Origin: Pseudomonas haemolytica
GTDB taxonomy: Bacteria; Pseudomonadota; Gammaproteobacteria; Pseudomonadales; Pseudomonadaceae
NCBI RefSeq assembly: GCF_009659625.1
Contig: NZ_VOIW01000006.1
Span: 186,001-250,000 of the forward strand
DNA length: 64,000 bases
Direction: 5' to 3'
The notes beneath the pieces are model-generated. The model ran no database searches. It was given only the letters and a program-made list of their open reading frames with translations, and was not told the origin of the DNA. This document shows, one piece after another, positions 55,283 to 64,000 of the stretch. Position numbers and translations under genes: made by a program. Positions within the stretch are counted from its first letter, which is position 1. Each line of letters starts with the position of its first letter.

Positions 55283-55966
55283 ATGACCCGCATTTTGACC
55301 ATCGAGGATGACGCCGTAACGGCCCGCGAGATCGTCGCCGAGCTGAGTAGCCATGGACTGGACGTGGACTGGGTGGACAACGGCCGCGAGGGCCTGGTCC
55401 GTGCCGTCAGCGGTGATTACGACCTGATCACCCTCGACCGCATGCTGCCCGAGCTGGATGGCCTGGCCATCGTCACCACCCTGCGCACCATCGGGGTGTC
55501 GACGCCGATCCTGATGATCAGCGCCCTCTCCGATGTCGATGAGCGCGTACGCGGTCTGCGTGCCGGGGGTGATGATTACCTGACCAAGCCGTTCGCTTCC
55601 GACGAAATGGCCGCCCGCGTCGAAGTGCTGCTGCGGCGCAAAAGCACGGTCAAGGAATTTGAAACCGCCCTGCGCGTGGCCGACCTGGAACTGAACCTGA
55701 TCAGCCGCGAAGCCAGCCGTGCCGAGCAGCCGCTGACGCTGTTGCCCACCGAATACAAACTGCTCGAATTCCTGATGCGCAACACCGGGCAGATCCTGTC
55801 GAGGATGATGATCTTCGAAGAAGTCTGGGGCTATCACTTTGACCCGGGCACCAACCTGATCGATGTGCACATCGGTCGCCTGCGCAAGAAAATCGACCCC
55901 CCGGGCCTCACGCCGCTGATCCGCACGGTACGAGGTTCCGGTTATGTCATTGCTGAACCCCTCTAA
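55283..55966 (+). CDS. OmpR-family response regulator
   Basis: 227 residues with AGGT seven bases upstream. Receiver domain: IEDDAV at the start, phospho-acceptor Asp52 in ITLDRMLP, Thr/Ser near 80 (ISALS) and the DYLTKPF lysine. Winged-helix output domain at about 128-225 (LTLLPTEYKLLEFLMRNTGQILSRMMIFEEVWGYHFDPGTNLIDVHIGRLRKKID). Pairs with the kinase whose gene overlaps its 3' end by 23 bases. No target genes can be inferred. Confidence 0.93.
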   Translation: MTRILTIEDDAVTAREIVAELSSHGLDVDWVDNGREGLVRAVSGDYDLITLDRMLPELDGLAIVTTLRTIGVSTPILMISALSDVDERVRGLRAGGDDYLTKPFASDEMAARVEVLLRRKSTVKEFETALRVADLELNLISREASRAEQPLTLLPTEYKLLEFLMRNTGQILSRMMIFEEVWGYHFDPGTNLIDVHIGRLRKKIDPPGLTPLIRTVRGSGYVIAEPL

Positions 55967-57335
55967 GGGCTGGCGTTCTTCCAGCAGTCGGTTGCTGGCG
56001 CTGTACAGTTCGTTGTTCGTGGCGTGGAGCTGCATCCTCATGGGGGTGCTGTATTACGAGGTGTCTGGCTACTTGGGCGACTTGTCGCGCCATTCCCTGA
56101 TGCAGCGCCAACACTTGTTCCAGCGTTTTGAAGGCGAAGAGCTGGTGGAAGCGCTGACCACCAGCATGACCTTCGACATGAAAGGCGTAGACGCCTATGG
56201 CCTGTTCGATGAGCAATTTCGCCCGTTGAGCGGGCCGATACGCGCAGTGCCGGCTGACTTGCCGATGGATGGCAAGATCCACGCCCTGGCCAATTGCGTC
56301 GAGTCCGACGACCCGAAACTCCCCAAGGACAGTTGCGACGCCGTGGCCACCCACACCGGCGACGGGCGCTGGCTGGTGCTGGTGCGCGCCAACGGCTCGT
56401 TGTTCGGAGTGACCCGGATCATTTGGCATGCGCTGCTGTGGGCGCTGTCGTTGACCATCATCCCCGGCGCGGCGGGCTGGCACCTGCTGCGCCGTCGCCC
56501 ATTGCGGCGGATCCGTGGGATCCAGGCCAGCGCCGAAGCCATCGTCGCCGGCGACCTGACACATCGCTTGCCGCTGTCCAACCGTCGTGACGAGCTGGAC
56601 ATGCTCGCCGCCATCGTCAACGCCATGCTCGACCGCATCGAGAAGCTGATGAACGAGGTCAAGGGCGTGTGCGACAACATCGCCCACGACCTACGCACCC
56701 CGCTCACCCGCCTGCGCGCGCAGCTTTACCGCATCAAGCAACAAGCCGAGGAAGATTCGGTCCACGCGGTAAAACTCGATGATGCGATAGCCGAAACCGA
56801 CACCCTGATGGCGCGCTTTCGCGGGCTGCTGCGCATTTCTGAACTGGAAGACCACCAGCGCCGCTCGGGTTTCCTGGTGATGGACCCGCTGCCGCTGCTG
56901 CGCGAATTGCACGACTTTTACTTGCCCCTGGCCGAAGAAGGCGAAATGGAACTGGTGCTGCAGGCGCCTGAATCACTGCCGTGGGTTACCGGCGACCGCG
57001 CGCTGTTGTTTGAGGCCTTGGCCAACCTGTTGAGCAACTCGATCAAGTTCACCCCGCCTGCCGGCAAAGTCATCCTGCGGGCGGTCAATGATATGGGCAG
57101 CACCCGTATCGAAGTGCTTGACTCAGGGCCCGGGATTCCGGCCGCCGAGCGCGCTTCGGTATTCCAGCGCTTCTATCGGGTGGATGAGAGCGATCAGCAC
57201 GGCGGTTTTGGTCTGGGATTGTCGATTGTGGCAGCGATCATCAACTTGCATGGCTTCAAGCTCGAAGTCGGTACCAGTGAACTGGGCGGCGCCCGCCTGG
57301 TGCTGGAGTGCCGTCAGCAGTTGATGCCTGACTAG
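55944..57335 (+). CDS. Sensor histidine kinase
   Basis: 463 residues. Two transmembrane helices (LLALYSSLFVAWSCILMGVLYYEVSGYL and IWHALLWALSLTIIPGAAGWHLL) flank a periplasmic sensor domain of about 130 residues with a cysteine pair (ANCVESDDPKLPKDSCDAV). Then HAMP (RIRGIQASAEAIVAGDLTHRLP), the DHp box NIAHDLRTPLTRLR with phospho-accepting His248, and the ATPase with NLLSNSIKFT, DSGPGIP and GFGLGLSIV. The signal sensed is unknown. Confidence 0.93.
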   Translation: MSLLNPSKGWRSSSSRLLALYSSLFVAWSCILMGVLYYEVSGYLGDLSRHSLMQRQHLFQRFEGEELVEALTTSMTFDMKGVDAYGLFDEQFRPLSGPIRAVPADLPMDGKIHALANCVESDDPKLPKDSCDAVATHTGDGRWLVLVRANGSLFGVTRIIWHALLWALSLTIIPGAAGWHLLRRRPLRRIRGIQASAEAIVAGDLTHRLPLSNRRDELDMLAAIVNAMLDRIEKLMNEVKGVCDNIAHDLRTPLTRLRAQLYRIKQQAEEDSVHAVKLDDAIAETDTLMARFRGLLRISELEDHQRRSGFLVMDPLPLLRELHDFYLPLAEEGEMELVLQAPESLPWVTGDRALLFEALANLLSNSIKFTPPAGKVILRAVNDMGSTRIEVLDSGPGIPAAERASVFQRFYRVDESDQHGGFGLGLSIVAAIINLHGFKLEVGTSELGGARLVLECRQQLMPD

Positions 57336-57358
57336 ATCGTCGGGGCACAGAGAACCAA

Positions 57359-57388
57359 ATGTGGGAGGGGGCTTGCCCCCTCCCACAT
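57359..57388. repeat. REP hairpin
   Basis: ATGTGGGAGGGGGCTTGCCC with inverted partner, between convergent kinase and transpeptidase genes. Confidence 0.85.
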
Positions 57389-57408
57389 GGGTACCGAGCC
57401 ATTGAGCG

Positions 57409-59010
57409 CTACAACACACTCCCCATGGCCTTGATCAACACCGGATCAAATGCATAGATATCCGGCGCGTAGATCAGGCTCCCCTGGCGATCCACCTCCA
57501 CGGTCCAATACCCCAACAGCACCGGCACCGGCGTGGCCAGCCTGAATTCATGGGTCACACCGGTGGCCAGCAATTCATCGGTGCGGGTGCGTTCGGCCGG
57601 GGTCACCAGCAGGTCGCGCAGTAGCAGCGGCTGCTCGACTCTCACGCATCCCGAACTGAACGCCCGCGGCCCCTTGGTAAACAACGGCTGGCTGGGGGTG
57701 TCGTGCAGGTACACCGAATAGGGGTTGGGAAAACGCATCACAATCTTGCCCAGTGGGTTGCGCGGGCCGGCCTGCTGGCGCAGCAGGATGTTACCGGGGC
57801 GCGCCCAATCGACCTGGTCGGGCGACAGCGGGTGGCCTTCGGCGTCGAGCACTTGCAGGTTTTGCTGGCGCAGGTATTCGGGGTTGAGGCGGATGGCCGG
57901 GAGTTTGTCCTCGCGCATGATGGTGGGCGGGATGGTCCAGGTGGGGTTGAGGGTCAGTCGGGTGATGCGCGACTTGAGCAACGGTGTCTGACGTTCGGCG
58001 CGCCCCACTTGCAGGCGGGTTTGCCACACCGGGATGCCGCTCTGGTACACGCTCAGTTGCGCAGCTGCCACGTTGACCACTACGCCTTCGGGCTCCAGGT
58101 CCTGGGCCAGCCAGCGGAAACGCTCCAGGTTGATGCGCAGTTGCTCGCGGCGCATCTGCGGGCTGATATTGAGTTCGGCCACGGTGCCGGCACCGATCAC
58201 GCCGTCGGCTTGCAGCGAGTGGCTGAGTTGGAACGCCTTCACCGCCTTGACCAACTCGCCCTGGTATTGCTTGCCGTTGCCGCTGGGCAACTTGGTCAGG
58301 TAACCGCCACTGTGCAGGCGCCGCGCCAGTTCCGGCACGCGTGGGTCTTCCATCCCCGGGCGCAATAAAGGGCCGTCGGCGACGGGGCCCCAATGGGGCA
58401 ACGGCTGCTGGCGTACGCCGGCATAGACATTGCGCAGGCTGCGGTATAAATCGGCGCTGGGCCGTGCCTGGTCGAAGGCTTTGGCCATGTCTTGCAGGCC
58501 GGTGGCGGCGAACGCCAGCACTTCGGTATCCGGGTCGCGGGTGGGTGGCTGGGAACGCCAGAGCGGTTCGAAGCGTGATTGCTGCAGGCGCCCGTAATGC
58601 AAATCCTGCAGGGCTTGCAGGTACTGCTGGCTGGTAGCGATGTCGCTGCACAGCACGTTAGCCGCGGCATCCACCGTGGGCAAGCTATAGTAGGTGGGGT
58701 CCAGGCCGTCGTCGGCCAGTATCAGCAACTGGGTTTGCAGTGTTTTGCGGGGTTCTTCAGCCGACCACAGCGGCGCATTGCCCTGCTGCTGGTAAAAGGC
58801 CTGCAGGCGCACCAGCGCGGCGGCGTCGATCCGCGGGGCCAACTGGGGGCAGACGCTGGGCAGTTGCGCCAGGGCCTGTTGCACGGGCGCCAGGTCAACC
58901 GGCGCCGGCGTGGTTACTGGCAACGCCTCTAGCGGCAGTGCATCTGCCGTGGCGACCAATGGTGCAACGAGCAAGCAAATGCTCAAGTAACATGCGTGTT
59001 TTTTGAACAA
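57409..59010 (-). CDS. L,D-transpeptidase, YcbB/LdtD type
   Basis: About 533 residues; the start is probably TTG 59010 (GGAG nine bases upstream) or GTG 59025, since longer versions would run into the divergent gene. Signal peptide LSICLLVAPLVATADA. N-terminal scaffold domain (about 50-200), a peptidoglycan-binding domain (GELVKAVKAFQLSHSLQADGVIGAGTVAELN), and the YkuD catalytic domain with HDTPSQPLF and SSGCVRVE (catalytic cysteine). It forms 3-3 crosslinks in the cell wall in the periplasm. Confidence 0.88.
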   Translation of the reverse strand: MFKKHACYLSICLLVAPLVATADALPLEALPVTTPAPVDLAPVQQALAQLPSVCPQLAPRIDAAALVRLQAFYQQQGNAPLWSAEEPRKTLQTQLLILADDGLDPTYYSLPTVDAAANVLCSDIATSQQYLQALQDLHYGRLQQSRFEPLWRSQPPTRDPDTEVLAFAATGLQDMAKAFDQARPSADLYRSLRNVYAGVRQQPLPHWGPVADGPLLRPGMEDPRVPELARRLHSGGYLTKLPSGNGKQYQGELVKAVKAFQLSHSLQADGVIGAGTVAELNISPQMRREQLRINLERFRWLAQDLEPEGVVVNVAAAQLSVYQSGIPVWQTRLQVGRAERQTPLLKSRITRLTLNPTWTIPPTIMREDKLPAIRLNPEYLRQQNLQVLDAEGHPLSPDQVDWARPGNILLRQQAGPRNPLGKIVMRFPNPYSVYLHDTPSQPLFTKGPRAFSSGCVRVEQPLLLRDLLVTPAERTRTDELLATGVTHEFRLATPVPVLLGYWTVEVDRQGSLIYAPDIYAFDPVLIKAMGSVL

Positions 59011-59050
59011 TTGACTTAGCTCCACTCCACAGCTTGGGGATCGACTGTAG

Positions 59051-59764
59051 ATGCTGACTTTTATGCGCCGCCTCGGCTTGATCACCGGGAGCCTGGCTTT
59101 ACTGAGCAATTTTGCGCTCGCCGCCAATAGCCCCCCTCCTTCCTTGTATAGCAGCCTGGCGCGCTCGGCTCCAGAACTCAATCCCACCGTGCTTAAAAGC
59201 GCCCTGAGCGCGGTGCAGTGTGCGGTCAATAACGGCGAGGAGCGCTCCGATCGCCTAGCGGTTATTGACTACTCCCAGCCCTCGACCGCCCGTCGGCTGT
59301 GGATCTTCGATTTGCGCAAACAAACCCTGGTGCTGCGCGACCTGGTAGCCCACGGTGCCAAGTCCGGGGAAAACTTCGCCACCCAGTTCTCCAATCTCGA
59401 GGGCAGCCACCAGTCCAGCCTGGGGTTGTTCCGCACCCAGGAAAGCTACCTCGGCGCCCACGGTTACTCGCTGCGCATGGATGGCCTGGAGCCTGGTTTC
59501 AATGACCTGGCCCGCGACCGCGCGATCGTGATTCATGCCGCCGACTACGTCAGCCCGGTGTGGAGCAAGCGCGAAGGTCGGATCGGCCGCAGCCAGGGTT
59601 GCCCGGCAGTGCGCCCGCAGGTGGCGCGCCAGGTAGTGGACAAGCTCAAGGACGGGCAGTTCATGTTCTCGTGGTACCCCGACCAGCGTTGGTTGAAGTC
59701 TTCGACGTACCTCAACTGCAAACCCCAACAGGTGGCGAGTAGTCGTACAATCCGTGGCGGATAG
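59051..59764 (+). CDS. Murein L,D-transpeptidase catalytic domain family protein
   Basis: 237 residues; ATG 59051 (or MRRLG at 59063). Signal peptide ending LALLSNFALAA. The catalytic region ...IVIHAADYVSPVWSKREGRIGRSQGCPAVRP has the histidine and the cysteine motif SQGCPAV, characteristic of the YkuD-like family found with a lipoprotein-type murein transpeptidase domain. Probably acts on peptidoglycan in the periplasm. Divergent from the YcbB-type gene with a gap of about 40 bp. Confidence 0.83.
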   Translation: MLTFMRRLGLITGSLALLSNFALAANSPPPSLYSSLARSAPELNPTVLKSALSAVQCAVNNGEERSDRLAVIDYSQPSTARRLWIFDLRKQTLVLRDLVAHGAKSGENFATQFSNLEGSHQSSLGLFRTQESYLGAHGYSLRMDGLEPGFNDLARDRAIVIHAADYVSPVWSKREGRIGRSQGCPAVRPQVARQVVDKLKDGQFMFSWYPDQRWLKSSTYLNCKPQQVASSRTIRGG

Positions 59765-59794
59765 CCTGTCCCCATAGATAAAAGAGAGCGTCGC

Positions 59795-60541
59795 ATGCTT
59801 CTACACACCAGCACCTGGATCGAAATCGGGCAATTTCTGGAGCGCAGCCGCACGGTGGTGATCCCCATCGGCTCCAACGAACAGCACGGCCCCACCGGCC
59901 TGCTGGGCACCGACTGGATGTGCCCGGAGATCATTGCCCATGAGGCGCAAAAAAACGCTGACATCCTGATCGGCCCGACCTTCAATATCGGCATGGCCCA
60001 GCACCACCTGGGTTTTCCCGGCACGATCTCCCTGCGCCCTTCCACCTTCATCGCTGCGATTGGCGATTGGGTGCGCTCGCTGGCCGGGCATGGTTTCGAG
60101 AAGATCCTGTTTTTGAACGGCCACGGCGGCAATATCGCCACGATTGAAGCGGCGTTCTCCGAACTGTACGCCGAAGCCAGCTATGCTCGCCGCCCGGCCG
60201 GGTTCGCGCTGAAGCTGGTGAACTGGTGGGACCTGGAAGGCGTCACCGACCTGGCCCACCGCCAATTCCCGGTGGGCCACGGCAGCCACGCCACGCCGTC
60301 GGAAATTGCCGTGACGCAGTGGGCTTACCCGCAGTCGATCAAGTTAGCCGACTACTCGCCGCAAATCGCCAACACCGGGCCGATCCGCGAAGCCCTGGAC
60401 TTCCGCGCACGCTTCCCGGACGGCCGCATGGGCTCGGACCCGGCACTGGCAACGGTGGAGAAAGGCGGTGAGTTGGTGGCGTTGGCGTCGCAGGGGTTGG
60501 TCAAGACCGTGAAGAACTTCACTGACGAACCGAAACCATAA
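59795..60541 (+). CDS. Creatininase-family amidohydrolase
   Basis: 248 residues with AAGAGAG upstream. Metal ligands of the creatininase fold are visible: IPIGSNEQHGPTG (Glu, His), GTDWMCPE (Asp), FLNGHGGN (His) and VGHGSHATPSEIA (Glu). The family includes creatinine amidohydrolases and deformylating or lactam-opening enzymes in many pathways; no neighbouring pathway gene gives the true substrate, and bacterial members are often not creatininases. Confidence 0.87.
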   Translation: MLLHTSTWIEIGQFLERSRTVVIPIGSNEQHGPTGLLGTDWMCPEIIAHEAQKNADILIGPTFNIGMAQHHLGFPGTISLRPSTFIAAIGDWVRSLAGHGFEKILFLNGHGGNIATIEAAFSELYAEASYARRPAGFALKLVNWWDLEGVTDLAHRQFPVGHGSHATPSEIAVTQWAYPQSIKLADYSPQIANTGPIREALDFRARFPDGRMGSDPALATVEKGGELVALASQGLVKTVKNFTDEPKP

Positions 60542-60557
60542 GCCGAACACAAATCAA

Positions 60558-60648
60558 ATGTGGGAGCGGGCTTGCTCGCGAAAGCGACCCGTCAGCAACG
60601 AATGTATTGACTGATACACCGCTTTCGCGAGCAAGCCCGCTCCCACAT
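60558..60648. repeat. REP pair (BIME-like)
   Basis: Inverted copies of ATGTGGGAGCGGGCTTGCTC about 50 bp apart, between convergent genes. Confidence 0.88.
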
Positions 60649-60669
60649 TCGCTTAGGCGTCACCTGGGC

Positions 60670-61011
60670 TTACCTGCAGTCCTGAGCCGCCTGCTCAAGT
60701 CGCGACGGCTTGATCGCAGAAGCTAGCGGCTTGCGCTCATACAGGAACACCTTGGTGCCGTCCTGTGACTTGTAGGCCTCCAGCACATCATCGGCAGCAA
60801 TCTTGCTGGTCAACAGCACCTTGGCGTGGCGCGAGTTCTGCGTCACGGTCGAGGTGATGCCGTGCTTTTCCAGCTTGGGCAACACGCATTGCACATAGCC
60901 TTCGGGGGTCTTGTCGGTTTGCAGGGTCAGCGACGGGGCATTGGGAGCAGTGATACAACCGGCCAGCAACAAGGAAGCAAAGGCCAGGGCCGAGGCGAAA
61001 AAAGAGCGCAT
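60670..61011 (-). CDS. Small lipoprotein, unknown function
   Basis: 113 residues from ATG 61011. Lipoprotein signal peptide with lipobox LLLAGC (about residues 12-18), then a short soluble domain of mixed strands and helices (GYVQCVLPKLEKHGITSTVTQNSRHAKVLLTSKIAADDVLEAYKSQDGTKVFLYERK). Probably anchored to the outer membrane. Two cysteines beyond the lipid one. No recognised family. Confidence 0.72.
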   Translation of the reverse strand: MRSFFASALAFASLLLAGCITAPNAPSLTLQTDKTPEGYVQCVLPKLEKHGITSTVTQNSRHAKVLLTSKIAADDVLEAYKSQDGTKVFLYERKPLASAIKPSRLEQAAQDCR

Positions 61012-61056
61012 ACAGATTCCTGAAAATAACAAATAGGGTTTACATCCATTCGCGGG

Positions 61057-61701
61057 TCAACCTGCGCGAACCAGGGCCTTGAGCGACACATCGAATTGCT
61101 TCAGGGCGTCTTGCTGGATATCTCGTTGTTGCTCGATCAGCGCCGCGATCTCAGGCGCCGCCTTGCCGTGTACCCACACCGACGGTACTTGCCTGTCCAC
61201 CGAGCCTTCAGCTTTGGCGATGTACTGCAGGTTCGCGTCATAAAAGCGTGCGGCAAATCGCGCCTCGACCCGATCGTTACGCTGGGTCAGCAATTGGTTA
61301 TGGGTATCGAGCACCACCACCACGTCCGGATGCGCCTGCACCAGGGCATCCAGGCTGCTGTAGACCGTCACCGAGAGAAAAGCGCCCTGCAGCGAGTTCA
61401 TCAACCAGTCGATAGCCAGTTCCGGGTCGGAGCTGTTGACGAACGCCTCACGAATCCGCCCATCCAGGGCATCCTTGGCGCCGTTCAGCGCCATGGCGTG
61501 GTAGCGTTCAAGGTAGCTGAGGTTGTCGCGAGTGTTTTCGCTGAACAACACCCCCACCGAACGGTCTCGCTGCAGGGAGTCTACGCTAGCAGCGAGTGGC
61601 AGCAAATGGCCTGTACGCAGTTCATCAGCCATTGCCGGGGTGGTCATGACCGCCGTGCCAAGCATCAGGGCCATTAAAGCCAGCGGGATAATCGTCCTCA
61701 T
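61057..61701 (-). CDS. Periplasmic hypothetical protein
   Basis: 214 residues, signal peptide to TPAMA. The mature part is helical with short strands (LAIDWLMNSLQGAFLSVTVYSSLDALVQAHPDVVVVLDTHNQLLTQRNDRVEARFAARFYDA, then DIQQDALKQFDVSLKALV). The segment ending VEARFAARFYDANLQYIAKAEG resembles periplasmic lipoprotein-like proteins of gamma-proteobacteria, but I do not name a family. Followed by the small lipoprotein gene 45 bp away; likely one transcript. Confidence 0.68.
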   Translation of the reverse strand: MRTIIPLALMALMLGTAVMTTPAMADELRTGHLLPLAASVDSLQRDRSVGVLFSENTRDNLSYLERYHAMALNGAKDALDGRIREAFVNSSDPELAIDWLMNSLQGAFLSVTVYSSLDALVQAHPDVVVVLDTHNQLLTQRNDRVEARFAARFYDANLQYIAKAEGSVDRQVPSVWVHGKAAPEIAALIEQQRDIQQDALKQFDVSLKALVRAG

Positions 61702-61838
61702 CGCACATTTCCTTGAGTCGCGTCTCGATGTGCAGATTCTGCGCGCTTGGCGAAAAAACAGAACTTGTGATCCTTGATGGTGACTATCATTTGAACCGAT
61801 AGTGTCAGGCAGCCCATAAAACCTATAAGGACCCCGCC

Positions 61839-62123
61839 ATGAAGCCCTACCAGAAAACCTTCGACCGCATCCGCGAAGCCGTACTGCCGGAGTTTCGCGA
61901 GCGGGTCGCTGATTACCTGGCCGTTTATGAAAAAGTGCTGCTGGACCAAAGCGCCAAAGCCGAGAGACGCTCGGCTAGTGCCCAACAACTGCGCGGCTAC
62001 CTGCACGGCTTGAATACCACGCGGGTGCTGGGTATGGCGGACTGGGAAGAGCTCGACCGGCGTGTAACCCGAGAGTGGCAGCTAGAGCACAGGCCGTCGC
62101 AGGTCGACCCACTCTCGCACTGA
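61839..62123 (+). CDS. Small hypothetical protein
   Basis: 94 residues with AAGGA seven bases before the ATG. Helical, soluble (MKPYQKTFDRIREAVLPEFR.., SASAQQLRGYLHGLNTTRVLGMADWEELDRRVTREW). No recognised family. Its 3' end overlaps the convergent glutathione transferase gene by 42 bases. Confidence 0.65.
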   Translation: MKPYQKTFDRIREAVLPEFRERVADYLAVYEKVLLDQSAKAERRSASAQQLRGYLHGLNTTRVLGMADWEELDRRVTREWQLEHRPSQVDPLSH

Positions 62124-62714
62124 GGGCCGTTGCCACTGGCGTTGCGCGTACGCCACCAGCTCAGCCGGCACCGCGTCGCCGTTGAGGATCAGGCGATTGA
62201 GCATCACCGCCAGGTCAACATCGGCAATTGACCACTCCCCGAACAGGTAGTCAGGCTCGCCCGCCAGCAACGCCTGCGCCGCACTGATAAACTTGCCCGC
62301 GGCGGCCTGCGCCAGCGGCGACAACGGCGGCATCCGCTGCCCGCAGAACACCACCAACGTCGAGCGCTCCTGGCGAATCAGCAGCAAGTCACTGCGCAGC
62401 CATGCCTGAACCTGTCGCGCCCTCGCCCTTTGCTGCAAGTCGGCGGGGTAAACGCGGGTCTCGGGGTAGGCCTGGTCCAGATATTCCGTGATCGCCGAAG
62501 ACTCAGACAGCGCGAAGCCGCCATCCTCCAGAGTCGGCACCCGATGGGTCAGGGAGCGTTGGATGAAATCCGCCGTCTGGTTTTGTCCAGCGTCCAGGTC
62601 CAGGGTCACGGTGTCGAAAGCCAGGCCCTTTTCCCGCAGGGCGACGAACACCGACATGGCGTAGGGGCTGGTGAACAGCGAATCAACGTAGAGGCGCAGC
62701 AGGCGTTGGCTCAT
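62082..62714 (-). CDS. yfcF: Glutathione S-transferase, YfcF-like
   Basis: 210 residues from ATG 62714. Thioredoxin-like N-terminal domain (LYVDSLFTSPYAMSVFVALREKGLAFDTVTLDLDAG, with the catalytic Ser region and SESSAITEYL glutathione contact) and an all-helical C-terminal domain (ARARQVQAWLRSDLLLIRQERSTLVVFCG, LFGEWSIADVDLAVMLNRLILNGD) that follows E. coli YfcF very closely. YfcF conjugates or reduces with glutathione and supports oxidative-stress tolerance. Confidence 0.88.
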   Translation of the reverse strand: MSQRLLRLYVDSLFTSPYAMSVFVALREKGLAFDTVTLDLDAGQNQTADFIQRSLTHRVPTLEDGGFALSESSAITEYLDQAYPETRVYPADLQQRARARQVQAWLRSDLLLIRQERSTLVVFCGQRMPPLSPLAQAAAGKFISAAQALLAGEPDYLFGEWSIADVDLAVMLNRLILNGDAVPAELVAYAQRQWQRPSVREWVDLRRPVL

Positions 62715-62860
62715 GGGCAATCTCCAGGGATGAATCATCACGCTACGAGATCCGGGCCGATAAAGACAATGCAGGGTTTTTATGGGGGCATTCCTGGCGG
62801 GAATAGAGCAGATAGTGGCAATATTATGGCTACACGCTGATATTCAAGGACGAACAGCAT

Positions 62861-64000
62861 ATGAAACAAGCGGTTGTGGTCATCCACGGCATCGGCGAAC
62901 AGCGCCCGATGGACACCCTGCGCGGCTTTGTCGAGGCGATGATCCCCACGGATACGCCCGATGGCAAACCCCTCTACTGGAGCAAGCCGGATCGGCTGTC
63001 GCGCAATTTCGACCTGCGCGTATTGAAGTCATCGGGCCGCACCTCTACGGACTTCTACGAGTACTACTGGGCCCACAAGATGCAGGGCACCAAGCTCGGC
63101 CATCTATTGGGTTGGCTGTGGGACATCTTCAAGCGCCCGCGCCGCGACATTCCCGACGCGATTGTGCCGATCTGGCGCAGCACACGCTGGACAGTGATGG
63201 TGTTATTGCTGCTGATTGCCAGCGGCACCCTGGCCTCGATCTGGGGCCAATTCACCCCGGACGACAACCCCTTCGCGCTGATCCCGCTGCTGCTGGCCGG
63301 CATTGGCCTGGGGCTGCGCTATTCGGCGCTGTCGTACCTGGGAGACGCCGCGCGCTACCTGAGCCCCAACCCGCAGAACGTGATGGTGCGCGAACAGATC
63401 CGCGCTGACGGCGTTGAATTGCTGCGTGCCCTGCACAACCAGGGCAACTACGAGCGCATCATCGTGGTCGGCCACAGCTTGGGCAGCGTGATTGCCTACG
63501 ATATCGTCGGCTACCTATGGCACGAACATCACGACCAGTTGACCCAGTTGCCCCCCGGCAACCGTGAGTTGGCGGCTCGTTATGCCAACCGCGAACCGCT
63601 GCAGCCGGTGGTCAAGAATGCCCTGCCCACAGCCGGCGCCATGCTGGACGGCAGCTTGGGCAGCACCTTGAAATTTCGCGAGCAACAGGCCGAGGCATTT
63701 ATCGAACAGCGCGGCCTGGGCAACCCCTGGCGCATCACCGACCTGGTCACCGTGGGTAGCCCGATGGCCCACGCCAGCCTGCTGCTGGGCCGCAGCGTCA
63801 GCGACTTCAAGCAGCGCATCGAACGCCGCGAAGCCCCGGCCTGCCCGCCCACCGAAGACACCCAAGGCTACGGCTACAACGCCCGCCAACCACTGCTGCT
63901 CGGCCAAAAACCCTTCACCCCGTATTACCTGCACCATGCCGCGGCATTTGCGGTGACGCGCTGGACCAACCTCTACTTCCCTGCCCCCTTCGGCCTGTTC
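62861..64000 (+). CDS. Alpha/beta hydrolase or lipase-like protein (3' end outside window)
   Basis: First 380 residues, open at the right edge. ATG 62861 with AAGGA upstream. N-terminal VVVIHGIGEQRP (oxyanion HG motif, residues 9-12), a hydrophobic pair (TVMVLLLLIASGTLASIWG; ALIPLLLAGIGLGLRY, about residues 108-155) and the nucleophile elbow VVGHSLGSVIAYD (serine near residue 205). A membrane-attached serine hydrolase, perhaps a lipase or esterase; the substrate is unknown. Confidence 0.8.
   Translation, partial: MKQAVVVIHGIGEQRPMDTLRGFVEAMIPTDTPDGKPLYWSKPDRLSRNFDLRVLKSSGRTSTDFYEYYWAHKMQGTKLGHLLGWLWDIFKRPRRDIPDAIVPIWRSTRWTVMVLLLLIASGTLASIWGQFTPDDNPFALIPLLLAGIGLGLRYSALSYLGDAARYLSPNPQNVMVREQIRADGVELLRALHNQGNYERIIVVGHSLGSVIAYDIVGYLWHEHHDQLTQLPPGNRELAARYANREPLQPVVKNALPTAGAMLDGSLGSTLKFREQQAEAFIEQRGLGNPWRITDLVTVGSPMAHASLLLGRSVSDFKQRIERREAPACPPTEDTQGYGYNARQPLLLGQKPFTPYYLHHAAAFAVTRWTNLYFPAPFGLF

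Noticed and set aside
62782-63408. 208-residue frame on the plus strand
   Set aside because: Out of frame with the hydrolase gene starting at 62861, which has the HGIG and GHSLGS motifs and runs open to the window end.

Overview
The window looks like the chromosome of a fluorescent Pseudomonas (P. fluorescens group). The evidence is the high-GC codon use, the many REP hairpins built on a GTGGGAG(G/C)GGGCTTGCTC core, and the gene families present (DUF1652, DUF2789, Pseudomonas-type DksA2, MexPQ-OpmE efflux, Yej peptide importer). I see no rRNA, tRNA, CRISPR array, prophage or intact insertion sequence.

Layout. 1-4534: end of a yejABEF-type oligopeptide/microcin importer. 4822-8851: FecI-like sigma factor, FecR-like anti-sigma factor and a TonB-dependent receptor with a signalling domain. 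8917-18024: mixed housekeeping genes (AraC regulator, LysE exporter, S33 hydrolase, RNase T2, two-gene oxidoreductase/NUDIX divergon, GNAT, AhpD-like protein, MocR regulator) with a candidate small RNA near 14536-14603. 18121-24174: five co-directional genes (methyltransferase, two fumarase-superfamily lyases, two heme-oxygenase-like iron enzymes) that match flcA-E, the fluopsin C pathway. 24799-30586: a mexPQ-opmE-type RND tripartite pump. Both of these operons start at a promoter with TTGACC, a 19-bp spacer and a dyad, the architecture used by the copper sensor CueR. A 436-bp MITE-like element with 23-bp inverted ends lies between them. 30837-33980: DUF3995 protein, DUF2946 protein and a second TonB-dependent receptor. 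34047-37756: choline/betaine-type binding protein, several small conserved genes and DksA2.

38118-51083 is a complete myo-inositol module. It has a ribose-type ABC importer (binding protein, ATPase, permease), an inositol-type oxidoreductase, iolG, iolD, iolB, iolE, a fused iolC kinase/aldolase, and a divergent RpiR-family regulator. GGAA-N6-TTCY sites lie in both the regulator/iolC gap and the gap in front of the transporter, so one regulator probably controls both units. iolA is not in the window.

51190-64000: MocR regulator and divergent Bcr/CflA exporter, a 24-residue membrane peptide, a large membrane protein, a response regulator/histidine kinase pair, two divergent L,D-transpeptidases, a creatininase-family hydrolase, small envelope proteins, a YfcF-type glutathione transferase, and an alpha/beta hydrolase cut by the window end.

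The main discovery is the flc cluster. By analogy with P. aeruginosa PA3515-PA3519, excess copper would switch on synthesis of a thiohydroxamate that chelates copper into the antibiotic fluopsin C, with the neighbouring pump induced by the same sensor. Assignments rest on reading motifs and gene order; no database search was possible.
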